From the NCBI RefSeq assembly GCF_947507565.1, contig NC_089193.1, positions 1,116,001-1,180,000 on the forward strand: a stretch of DNA of 64,000 nt, written 5' to 3'. The position numbers were made by a program, and so were the translations under genes. Positions 45,691 to 55,494 of this stretch are shown piece after piece (the stretch's first letter is position 1; every line of letters begins with the position of its first letter). The DNA comes from Oscarella lobularis (taxonomy: Eukaryota > Porifera > Homoscleromorpha > Homosclerophorida > Oscarellidae). Under the pieces are notes generated by a model. It did not search any database. It was given only the letters and a program-made list of their open reading frames with translations, and had not been told where the DNA came from.

Positions 45691-46515
45691 CTAAGCCTTA
45701 CTCTTTCCATCGTCCATAAACAATTTCTTTACAGCATACGTCTAAAGAACACAACGCATTCTATAGACATTATAATAAATATCGTTTAGGATTTACCTGT
45801 ATGGTGGCCGTAACACTCATGACAATTAAACTCGCAATGGACCAGAACTGAACGCGCTCGCAATTCAATTCTGCAAGATGACGATGTCGCGCCTCTCTCG
45901 CTCTCATGTATTCTTGCACGCGCTGAACGCTCTCCATGTGTTGCTTCAGAGTTCGCGTTACATTCTTCAAAGAGAACATTATTGTGTTCTATTTATGAAA
46001 TATATTTGCCAATTAAATCTCTACCTGAACCGTGTGAAATTCCTTTTCCACGTTCTCGTCCTGAAACTGTTCGCTCCAATCGTCGTCATAGTTACGATCC
46101 ACGCCGATATCGATAAAAATTGTTTTGTCCGTCACGTGACTAAATGTATTTCCAAAGCAAAATTTGACGAGACCGTCCTCCTGGGCCGTCACTTCGTGCA
46201 TTCCGTCCGATTCGCGTTGCTCCGATACCATCACGTGACCCGAGGTACTTCGCAGGACGAAATCGACGTCCATATCTCCTCCGTCAATAACCTTGAGAAA
46301 ACGGAGGGGACCCCTTTCGAATTTGCGGTCTGAGGTAAATGCAATGGCTCTGTTATTACTTGATATTCGATTTCTATCGCTGATCCGTGTTTCACTTCTT
46401 GGAAAAAACATTCTTCGTATCTTGCCGGAAGACGGAAGGTGAACGACGATTCGTATGAAGTCATAACGGAATGAAATAGTAAGAAATATAAGCTCGCTGA
46501 AGCTAGGAAAGGCAT
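45691..46515 (-). CDS. p24/TMED cargo receptor, three exons
   Basis: Signal peptide MPFLASASLYFLLFHSVMTS; GOLD domain with LPARYEECFFQEVKHGSAIE, DGGDMDVDFVLRS, QEDGLVKFCFGNTFSHVTDK; coiled coil (VTRTLKQHMESVQRVQEYMR, REARHRHLAELNCERVQFW); a single TM helix (SIASLIVMSVTATIQTYAV) and tail KKLFMDDGKSKA. p24 proteins cycle between ER and Golgi as hetero-oligomers and sort cargo into COPI/COPII vesicles. The TVDKTIFIDIGVD-like pattern suggests the gamma (TMED1/5/3/7) group. The tail keeps an aromatic (LF) but has no C-terminal KKxx, so retrieval would depend on partner p24s. The start is 83 bp from the end of the IL-1-like gene. Confidence 0.88.
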
Positions 46516-46598
46516 TTCGGTATGTGAAGCGAGAAATCGAAGGAAACAGTTGATTGGCAGCGCGCGCTAAAGAGGAGTGACTTTCCCTACTACTGTAA

Positions 46599-47550
46599 TC
46601 AAAAAACCGGTCGGATAAAAAAGGAAGCATTTTTTATGTGCTCATTAAAATCCGTTGAGCTGACTGCAATAGGAATTTTCTCTTTGCAGCAAAATCCTAG
46701 GTATTTATTCGCCTTCAGTGATTTGAACGAGTGATAGCCATATCCCTCCATTTTAAAAAGAAGCGATTTTTCCTTAGGAAGTAGATTGTTTTCGAGTTCA
46801 GTACAACGCTATAAAATAAATTTTAACATATCCTCTAATTGAATTTCTCAATACCTTGATTGTAACTGATCCATTGTCAGCCATGCTTACAAACATTTTA
46901 TCTTTGCTAAAAGCCTTGCACTGGAGAGCAACCACTGACGAATTGACGCCTTTAGCAGAATCGATCATTTCTATAATACTGAAGTGGCAGTCGCTTAGCT
47001 CGTAATCAACATTAGAACGAGAAACTACGCTCAGAGGACTTTGATCATTCTCCTTCGTAAGAATAACAAATTCGTTTACAGCGCGACGCAGCTGCAAACA
47101 CACTCTACCCAACGGCATGGTCACAGCATCATACTCATCTTCCTCCTACAAAAATAACGCCTCTTAATTAATTAATTTATTAAATTTAACATTTACACCT
47201 TCGAAGCACCGCGTTAGTACCTTTGGCGGTTTCACTGTACTTATTTCCGGTGGAACATGAAAAGCAAAAGAGACTAATCCCACTAGTTTCGAATGGGGCA
47301 GCGATTCCAAGAGTTTGAAGACGAGGCATCTCTCCGGATCAGCATACGCCTTCCAGCGTTTCTTCTCGAAGGTGACCACTTCGAACGGCTCAAATGGACC
47401 CGACTTCGATTTCGTCGCAGCTTGCCAATGATAATTTAGTCCCTGGCAGATTTTCTTAACAAAACTACACACGTGACTGATCCTTTGTCCTTTGATGATT
47501 GGCTGAACGCTAGAGGGAACGACGGAAGGCTTCTGTCTATCTTGCTCCAT
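46599..47550 (-). CDS. Leaderless protein with C-terminal IL-1-like beta-trefoil and caspase-like DEYD|A site (candidate cytokine)
   Basis: Exons 47197-47550, 46855-47145 and 46599-46808 join in phase 0 to 284 aa; each length divides by 3 and donor/acceptor pairs are good. Exon 1 (118 codons) is a domain I do not recognise, with no signal peptide (starts MEQDRQKPSVVPSS). Exon 2 opens EEDEYDAVTMPLGRVCLQL. The last ~160 residues alternate short hydrophobic strands as in a beta-trefoil: EFVILTKENDQ, HFSIIEMID, SSVVALQCKAFSKDKMFVSM, NGSVTIK, PKEKSLLFKMEGYG, HSFKSLKANKYLGFCCKEK, IPIAVSS, NASFFIRPVF. VALxxK...LF.....F.S....YL follows the order VALGLKEKN, RFVFNK, FESAQFPNWYIS of IL-1 beta, including the F-x-S turn. 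DEYD|A matches caspase preference and lies at the pro/trefoil boundary, as in IL-1 beta. FGF-type trefoils are the alternative. Strong on gene structure, moderate on fold, speculative on function. Confidence 0.6.
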
Positions 47551-47645
47551 ACGACGGCAGCGAGAGTTCGAAACTGAAACCTTCCCCAAGAGTCCCCGCT
47601 ATCTATTTACCCCATTGATATAGCCGCGGTTCCTGTCACGTGAAC
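47551..47645. promoter_or_regulatory. 95-bp divergent promoter with ISRE-like GAAACTGAAAC and TCACGTGA
   Basis: It lies between the start of the IL-1-like gene (47550, minus) and the DED-RLR (47646, plus). GAAACTGAAAC at 47570-47580 fits GAAANNGAAA, the IRF/ISRE core. A GGGGACTCTTGGGG run on the minus strand (47583-47596) is a weak kappaB-like half match. TCACGTGA covers 47636-47643, immediately upstream of the RLR ATG. Both genes would be driven from this one stretch. Motif presence is direct; function is inference. Confidence 0.6.
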
Positions 47646-50454
47646 ATGGCTGTACGTGACGACGAGTCGTCCGCTGGTGGCGTCGATCCTTTTCTTACAT
47701 TCGTGTATTCGATCGCCCAAGAGCTGAAAGACGAAAACCTAAAAGGAATGAAATTTTTATGCGGCAAACTTTTACCAAAAGGAGTACTGGAAGACGTCAA
47801 AGATCCTCTGGATCTTATTGTCAAACTGCAAGAGGAGAATAAAATTACTGAAGACAACCTAAGCTTTCTAACCGAACTAGTGAGAATCGTCGGAAGAAGA
47901 GATCTAGAGCAACAAATAGTTGAGTACGAACGCGCAAGAAAAGACCAACAGCATCTTGGAACTAGTAATAAGTTCATGTAGTTACCTTTCGGAATAACTA
48001 TGAGCGCCTTGTGCCTTTACAGAGATCTCGAGAAACGTCGTAAGTAAGGCCACGCCTCAATCTCTCCCATCACACGGCACCACGCCGTCACCGCCCAGAC
48101 AAGACTTAGATACACAGAACGAATCGATCAGCGCGCCGTTGCCTCAAAGTATGCCCAGACAAGACTTGGAATACGCTGCTACACAGAACGAATCGATCAG
48201 AGACAGATATCGACCGTCTAGCCACGTAGAAACTGATGGGGTCCCCAGCCTCGGAGGTACGTACCTAATCAACTGACCGAACAAAAGGAAGGTGCGGATT
48301 GAAAACTGCTTCATTCTAGATACCGTTGATCAAACATTGACATCTAGAGACGAGAGTCATTCAGGCTCTATCACCGCTCGAAGTTTGATGCTAAGTCCTC
48401 AGGTCGTCTCAGACTCACAGCCAGAGCAGGCAGAGATTAGGGTTCGAGGTTACCAAGCAGAGTTGATACACGACGCTAAGACTGAAAATTCGATCGTCGT
48501 AGCACCAACGGGATCAGGAAAAACTTTGGTGGCAGCAGAACTCACCAGACACCACATGACGAGTTCGGTGTTTCCTCGAGACTACACAGCAATATTCATA
48601 GTAGACAAGGTGCCTTTAGTGCTGCAGCAAGCAGAAAAGCTGTTAGAGTACCTGAAGCCGACATTAGATTGGTTCAAAGTGGACCAGCTAATCGGTGAAA
48701 AGAGCGCTCAGCTGGGCGTATCCATGAGCGAAAACCAAGCCGTCGTTCTTACGGCCCAAGTATTGGTCAATCACCTAAAAGGAAAAGGAGACTGTAAAAC
48801 AATCAGCCTAACTAGCATCGATTTACTGATCTTTGACGAGTGTCATCACACGCACGACAATCATCCGTACAACGAAATCATGAACTTTTACCACGACCTG
48901 AAGCAAAGGCATCCTAGAGGAAAACTTCCAAAAATCATAGGTCTTACTGCATCAATTGGAACGGGCGGTAAAATGACCCCCGAAGGTGCACTGCAACACG
49001 TTTACAAAATATGCGCGAATTTGGACTGCAAAAGAATAGTTCGGGTCAAAGAGAATAAAGCTGAGCTCGCGGCACACGTCACACCTCCCGAAGCCAACGT
49101 TCAGGTCGTTCCATCTCGCCGTGTAGACCCGTTTCGCACTCGTGTGGTTGACTTCATGCAGGCTCTTGAAAGAGAATATTTTGAGAAACGGCCTCCTTCA
49201 CAATGTCAGCACGGGACGCAGCAGTACGAAAGCTGGATTCAGTCGATGCGCTCTCTCATGCTTCAAACATCCAACAGAGAAGGAGAATTTTGTGCGCGAT
49301 GTCTCATCGAGCTCAGTCGCGCACTGGTAGTCAACGACGACTGTCGAACGGTCGACGCTCGGACGTACTTTCAACGCTTTCTAAACGAAATACTACGATT
49401 GAAATTTGAAGGAGGCAAAGCATTACTACGAGGTCGATTGAGTAAATTTGTCGAAGACTTGATTGACCTGGAAAAAACACCAGAAGCACTGGTTAATCCC
49501 AAGCTTGTCTATCTTGAGCAGCTCCTTCTCAGACGCTACGCCGACGAACCGGACTCTCTCTGCATTCTGTTCACAAAAACACGATATTCAACTCAAGCAT
49601 TTACAAAATGGATTAACTTCAACCCAAGACTCTGCCATCTCAACGCTACACGCCTAACAGGATCTTCAAACGACGAAGACTCGATGACCAAACCTCAACA
49701 GCAAGAAGTCATCGACGACTTTTCGAAAGGCATATCGAAAATTATGATTGCTACTACTATAGCAATACAGGGCTTGGACATCAAGGCTTGCAACACTGTT
49801 ATTCGGTACGGACTGGTTACCGACGAAATAGCTATGGTTCAGGCGAGGGGTAGAGCTAGAGCAGCGGCAAGCAAAGTTACGGCTGTTCACCCCTCGTATA
49901 GAGGAGAGCAAAAAGAGCGTGCAAACGAAGAAAAAGAAGAGCTTATGGAAGACGCCTTACATGAATTCGAAAAGATAGATCCTCAAATAGTCGCGGAAAC
50001 GACGGCGTCTTTGCAAGCAGACAGCTTCCGGCAGAGAGAAATGGTTAGAGCTCAGGAACAACAGATTGACAGAGGCTGCCGATACGATATGACGCGAATC
50101 GAGTTCTTTTGCAAGGAATGCCAGAGTTTCCTGTGCCGAGGTGATAGCATCCAAAAGCTCGTTAAAACACACACAATCGTCACCGATGACGCCTTCAAAG
50201 ACAACGCTGAGTGGTCTCTACTTCCTCCAAAGACTGGCTCACCTGCCAGTTATGACGGCGTAGATATAGGCGGCAGAGTTGTCTGCAAAAAATGCAATAA
50301 ACGAATAGGTGCCGTTGTAAGCAAGGAAAAAGTTTCCTTTCCTGCTTTATCGATGAAAGAAGTCCTCTGGTCCCACAGAGGTTCTTCACAAAAAAAAGAA
50401 ACCGTCGGAAAAGCTACAAAAAAAGAATTTGACAAAGGATTTCGCGATTACTAG
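47646..50454 (+). CDS. RIG-I-like receptor with N-terminal death-effector domain (DED-RLR)
   Basis: Exons 47646-47964, 48023-48256 and 48320-50454 join in frame to 895 aa (phases 1 and 1). Residues ~12-95 form a DED: DPFLTFVYSIAQEL, LKGMKFLCGKLLPKGVLEDV, PLDLIVKLQEE, FLTELVRIVGRRDLEQQIVEYE, including the RxDL charge motif. A ~75-residue linker holds a near-repeat (PRQDL...TQNESI twice). The superfamily-2 helicase follows: motif I VVAPTGSGKT, II DECHH, III TAS, IV CILFTKTRY, V ATTIAIQGLDIKA, VI QARGRARA, with the RLR-type helical insert. The C-terminal regulatory domain has the four zinc cysteines in FFCKECQSFLC and VVCKKCNKRIG. Vertebrate RLRs sense viral RNA in the cytoplasm through CARDs; a DED would instead engage FADD/caspase-8-type partners. 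The IL-1-like gene is divergent from the same promoter. Confidence 0.92.
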
Positions 50455-50614
50455 CAGTGAGGTAAAGACAGTCGCAGTGTTATCAACTACTGCCATAGCT
50501 GTTGAGTCTGTGTACGTATGTGTGAGTCTGTGTGAGTGTGAATCGCTGTCCGTGACAAATATAAGACCTCTGAGCTACGTGGGGAGACGGGGCTGAATGC
50601 AGGGATCAGCCTAA

Positions 50615-53444
50615 TCACAAAGAAAACTGGTCAGGGTCGACGAGGCAATTTTCTTGCACGACATCCACAGTAGCTGGTCCATCTAAACAAAAAATCTATA
50701 TCGACTAGACGTCATACTCACGTAAAACTCACTCAGTGAGAAGTGCTCGTTCCTCTGAATTTCACTTCTTGCATTTTCGATGGCATGCTTCAGTGCAAGC
50801 AAACAGGAGCAAGACATGCATATGGGCGGCTCCCCAACAGCTAGCAAAACCGTAAAATATTAGTTCCTCGTCAACTCCCCACCCTTGCCTTTGGATCGAA
50901 GAATGCCGAGCGGATTTGGTGCATCTTTAAGAAACGCAATTCTGAAGTCAGCGGGAATATCCTTCGAAGACGGCGGCTTGTATTCCTGTATATGCACGAG
51001 CTCAATTTAGAAGCTACAATTACAACGTAGCACCTACCCAAGTGTTAGAGGTCAGCAGCGTTCCCGTAGTGGGATCTCGAACAAAATGCTCAGTCAACCA
51101 ATAGCCGATGCCCATTGCAAAAGCCCCTTGAGCTTGTCCAACGTCAATCTCAGGATTCATGCTACGATAAAAGAAGTTTCGCTAGCCCAAATATAGGTAT
51201 GTGACGTACCTCTCTCCACAGTCGTACAACATGTCTGTGCGAATTAGTTCGTGTTCGCCTGTCAGCACGTCGAGTTCCACTTCGGTGCAAGTGACGCCGT
51301 ACGTGCAATAGCTGAACGTATGCGTTGAAGCCATATCTACACTTTCAAACCCATCAATTATTAACCGCGTGGTCGTAAATAAAAGAATTTCTTACCAGCC
51401 TTCAGCAGTGAGATTAATTCCCATTTTTTGGCTTTGCTTAACCACACGTGGCCAAGTTGCTGTGGCCGGTAGTTTGGCCCTGGCCGCCTTCATTCTGTCA
51501 TTGAGCACTTGGCAGGCAGAAAGAATAGCCTGAATGAGAATGAGTGAAAAAAGAGGAAAGAGAATCGCGGACATACCGCGCAGTTTAGCTCACTGCCGAC
51601 GCTGCCACCCGTCGCACTGTCTAGAGATTTCAAGTCGTCTGCTTTTCCCATTCAAAAGGTGCGAACCTCTATGCTTACTATTTGCACCAATCAATGAATA
51701 CGATGGCTTGATTTTGATTAGGCTTATATCGTCGACGCCCAAAGTAGACGCGGCCACTTGGACAATCTTAGACCACAAGCCCTCGATTCAATTACGTGCA
51801 CATCGTATTTATCTACCTTGGTATTGAGACCCTGTCCCATTTCTATACCTCCCGTCGATATGGCAACCGATCCGTCGCCAGCATAGGCGGATATTACACA
51901 AGTGAAGGGAGCCCCACTTAGAATAACTCCAAATTTCAAGGGAACAACGGAAAGACCTTTCTTCTTCCAACGGTTCTCCTTCACGAGAATTAAAGGATCG
52001 AAGACTGCCTCTCGTCATTATTTACCTTGTTGAACGTTTGAATGGCTACACTTCGCGTTTGGAAGTCGCTCGACGTAATCAGCTGAGTCCACAGCGAGGA
52101 AATGCTGCAGTAGGGCAACGGCTGCCCGTACGGCGTGATCTGCCCCTTTTGATACAAATTTATCACTCGAACTTCCTCCGGCGTCTTTCCCAAAGTCTTG
52201 GCAACGTGCTCCATAATTGACTCCATAGCAAAAATCGACGGCACCGAACCTAATAAGAAAATGAAAAGAAAGAAAAAAAATTGTCTTTGCTAGTACCTGG
52301 GGATCGGCAAGCAGTGTTGCTCGGTGTATGGGTCTTGCATGCTTTGCTGATCACTTTCCAGTGAGGACAGTAATAGGCTAAATAACGAAATGACGGAAGA
52401 CGTCTATTGGCTATCCTTCTCCAGTTAACCGTTGTCAAAGTAGACGTCGTAGTGAAATAGAATATCTCCATTTGCCGTAAATCCGCAGTCGCCCGAAACG
52501 GAAACAATCACGGCGTTGAGTTTTCCATCGTCGTCAAATCCAATCTATTAAAACAGACATTAGAAGTTAGAGGAGACTCTTCGCTACTCCATTGATTACC
52601 TGATACTCTGACAAATAGGAAGGCCGACAACCAAGCATTCGCATATTCGAGTCGATGTCCATCAGCACGCGAACAGGTCTATCGACCAATTAATTCTATT
52701 CAGAGTACCCTATGCGAAATCCCGACGTTCGTCACCTTTTCACGACCGAAGCGGCGAGAGCGGCACCGCACGAAATTTGCTGCCCGTTGCTAATCTTTCC
52801 GCCGAAGCCACCACCGATTCTTTTGACGCTGACGTTCACGCTGACGAAGACGAGACGTTTTCTTCATCGTCTCTGGCATTTTCTACTGACTTGCCTGCTC
52901 TCCGTTATGCCCAGTACCTGCGCAATTGACCTTTGGCAATGATCAACGTGTTGTGTCGATGATACAACGTCGTAGCCGTCTTCGACAGGTACAACGAGAG
53001 CCCTCTATAGAAGACAGAGACAATCGAACAGTACACAAGAAAACTTCTTCGTCATGCCTGGGTCTCCATATAGAAATGATACTGAGGACCGCAAAATATT
53101 TCACCGGATATCTGATGCTTACTGCTCTTCAATGCATCTTTTCATAATTGAAACGTTCTGTCAATGCGAAGAAAAACGTCATTTCAGCCTATTACCCATT
53201 GGGTCCCCATCTCCTGATATGATTGGGGTCGAAGTGAAGAGCAGCGTGCCGGCTTGAATCGCTTCCTTGATCGTCAGCACAAGCGGTCCGAGAGACTTGT
53301 ACGTTCCTTTGACAGCCAACGCTGCCGCGTTCGCGTGAGCCTGAGTGTCCGCCACGACCATTCCTAACGCTTGGCCGGAAAATTCCACAGTCGATCCGAC
53401 GGGGACAAAAAGCTAAATAATAATTCAACCAAAATGTTCTGTAG
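50615..53444 (-). CDS. Aldehyde oxidase/xanthine dehydrogenase-family gene, partial tandem copy (5' part missing at gap)
   Basis: Exons encode the molybdenum-cofactor half: EFSGQALGMVVADTQAHANA (53380-53320), KGTYKSLGPLVLTIKEAI, CGFTANGDILFHYDVYFDNG (about 52500-52440), SIFAMESIMEHVAKTLGKTP, APFTCVISAYAGDGSVAIS, GGIEMGQGLNTK with the GQGxxTK cofactor loop, and VGEPPICMSCSCLLALKHAI with the catalytic-Glu GEPP motif. It ends DPDQFSL at 50615. Nearly every base matches 56537-59335, including intron sequence, so the duplication is very recent or an assembly duplicate. The 2Fe-2S and FAD domains are absent: the copy runs into the N gap. If real it is a truncated paralogue or a pseudogene. Confidence 0.8.
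50615..53444. repeat. Copy 1 of ~2.8-kb near-identical segmental duplication
   Basis: It aligns with 56537-59340 in the same orientation with scattered substitutions and small indels in introns. The left breakpoint is at about 50618 / 56536 (shared CAAAGAAAACTGGT); the right limit is hidden by the 53445 gap. Confidence 0.9.
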
Positions 53445-53644
53445 NNNNNNNNNNNNNNNNNNNNNNNNNNNNNNNNNNNNNNNNNNNNNNNNNNNNNNNN
53501 NNNNNNNNNNNNNNNNNNNNNNNNNNNNNNNNNNNNNNNNNNNNNNNNNNNNNNNNNNNNNNNNNNNNNNNNNNNNNNNNNNNNNNNNNNNNNNNNNNNN
53601 NNNNNNNNNNNNNNNNNNNNNNNNNNNNNNNNNNNNNNNNNNNN
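53445..53644. other. Assembly gap (200 N)
   Basis: Exactly 200 Ns, probably a scaffolding gap of nominal size. It cuts the partial aldehyde-oxidase copy on its left and may hide the 5' end of the kinase-like gene on its right. Confidence 0.99.
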
Positions 53645-53769
53645 GCAACACACGACAACGCATCGGTAGTCATGGCCATTATTGCTTCGCCTCATCTCTC
53701 TTCAATTTTCTCATTATTTGTGTGTAGAAGAGTTACGCTCTAAGCACAGTCTATAGCAACGTCGAAGGC

Positions 53770-55494
53770 GACGTGAAAAGCTTCCTCAATTCGAGATGAA
53801 GGGTCGTTCGATGTCCTCGCTCAAACGAATCAAAGAGCAATGAAAAATGAAGTGACGCCGCGTAGTTTTCACTTTTGGTCTCGCTGTCCCTGCACGCCTG
53901 TTTTCTGTGATGCATTTCAGCACCTCAGTGAGGTAAAGCGCCTGCGTACCTAAAAATGACCCAGCTACTTTGCGATCTTTTTTTTTTGTTTTGGGCGCAG
54001 GATCCTCAACTTCCGTCAAGTTTATCTCCAGTTGTGCGAGACTACATCGAATTGATGATGTCGAGAGGGGTATGGGTTAGTCACAATAGGAGAGCTGAGT
54101 GCTTCATGGCAATCTGCGATTTGATGAATGAAAGCGGGACCGCGTTTAAATCTGGCGTCAAATCGTTTGAAGGACGGTGGACTGACTATCCAGTCGTAGC
54201 GGACATCGCTTTCCGTTGCGGTATGCTCATTCTGTGAACTCGTAGAAAGTGATAGTCTTAATTTGAAGCATGCCAATTATTAGATCTTCCTTGTCATGCA
54301 GCGTATGGAATCGTCAGCATTAAATCTGAGAGGAAAGAACGCGACCGAGGCAAGGTAGAAGTGGCTCAATGCTGTCGCTTAGCACCCTACGATTGTAGGT
54401 GGTGGAGGCATTCTACTGAAAAGAGTCTTGCTTATGTACGTTTTCATTTTAAATTATTTTTTGTTCTTATTTCACGTCATATTCAGGACAACTATTCATG
54501 GCCGATATTGGCAATAATTGCCTTTCCTCCTGCGAAATGCGCCCCGGGTGCGGTTGAGGTTTATGCGTCAATCAATGGCACGCTAGCCAGGGAAGACCCT
54601 CTACTGAACGTCGAGTATAACGGAGAAGAAGATGTGGAGAAAGTTTATCAGGTTTTAACGAGCAGCAGCTTTTCGCGTGCATTAAGCGTCTTTCTTGACT
54701 GTATTCGTACTTAGGTGTTTGGCAAGATTGTGAAGACGTTGGCTGCGCTGCGGAAGTATGCCATGAAAATGGGAGTCACAATCAAAGACTTCCAATTTGA
54801 GGGAGATGACAAAGTGAATCGAAGCGTGAGGTATTCTTTATAACGCGCGAAGGTACGGAGGCATCTCTCTGACGCACGTTCTTGCAGGCTCACAAAGAAG
54901 ATCAATTATCGCGTTTACATGGGCCAAATCGAGGAGGAAAGGGTCATTGTCAAGTATTTCCTTGACGGCGCCGGCGATGAATACGGCGACAAGGCTCACA
55001 AGTACGCGGCCGATAAAGGATTTGCTCCACCCATACTCGGACGCTGGAAGTGTTCGCAATCAGATGCATCTGCTCTGGTCATGTCCTACGTCCATGGCTC
55101 TTCTTTCCTAATGGCGGTTCAGGAGAAGATGAGAAAGGGGCCTCGACATGGACGGCTTACCCGCAGGAAAAAGGCAAGTGAAATTTATCGCACTTTGCTT
55201 CTCCTTGTGGAGAAGCAAACGCAGGAGTTGCACTCCGGCAGTTTCGTCCATGGCGATTTGAGAAACGAAAACATCATTGTCGATTTGGAGGCAGATCCAA
55301 AGCCGCATGTCTACTTCATCGATTACGATAGTAGCGGTTTCGAGGGCTTGGCAAAATACGGTCAAATGAATCCTGGTTTGTATTATCCTTCCCCAGAAAC
55401 TGGTACCAAGATTCTTCCCATTCACGACTGGTACTTTGTCGCTGGTCTCAAATCGGTCGCACTCGAATGGGGCTGGATATCATCTCATTTGTAA
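53770..55494 (+). CDS. Divergent protein-kinase-like protein (HGDLR...DYD type), 5' end unresolved
   Basis: Exons read through MKNEVTPRSFHFWSRCPC, then LSPVVRDYIELMMSRGVW, AYGIVSIKSERKERDRGKVE, WPILAIIAFPPAKCAPGAVE, TLAALRKYAMKMGVTIKDFQ, and a last exon with VKYFLDGAGDEYGDKAHKYA, ALVMSYVHGSS, the catalytic loop FVHGDLRNENIIV and VYFIDYDSSGFEG in place of DFG. HGDLRxxNI followed by DxD-S-G resembles the eukaryotic-like kinases common in fungi, oomycete Crinkler proteins and some sponge and cnidarian expansions. Catalysis is plausible (HxD and N present) but the substrate is unknown. The gene lies between the two aldehyde-oxidase copies, next to the gap. The start codon was not identified: the frame is blocked just upstream of about 53770, so a first exon may lie in the gap. 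Confidence 0.6.

Noticed and set aside
46599..47197. FGF identity for the trefoil protein
   Set aside because: No FGF heparin-binding loop or signal peptide; strand order with VALxxK and F-x-S fits IL-1 better. Kept as the main alternative.
48257..48287. A 31-bp intron joining the DED linker to the helicase frame at 48288
   Set aside because: Too short and gives the wrong phase; the acceptor TTCATTCTAG at 48319 gives a 63-bp intron and keeps the frame.
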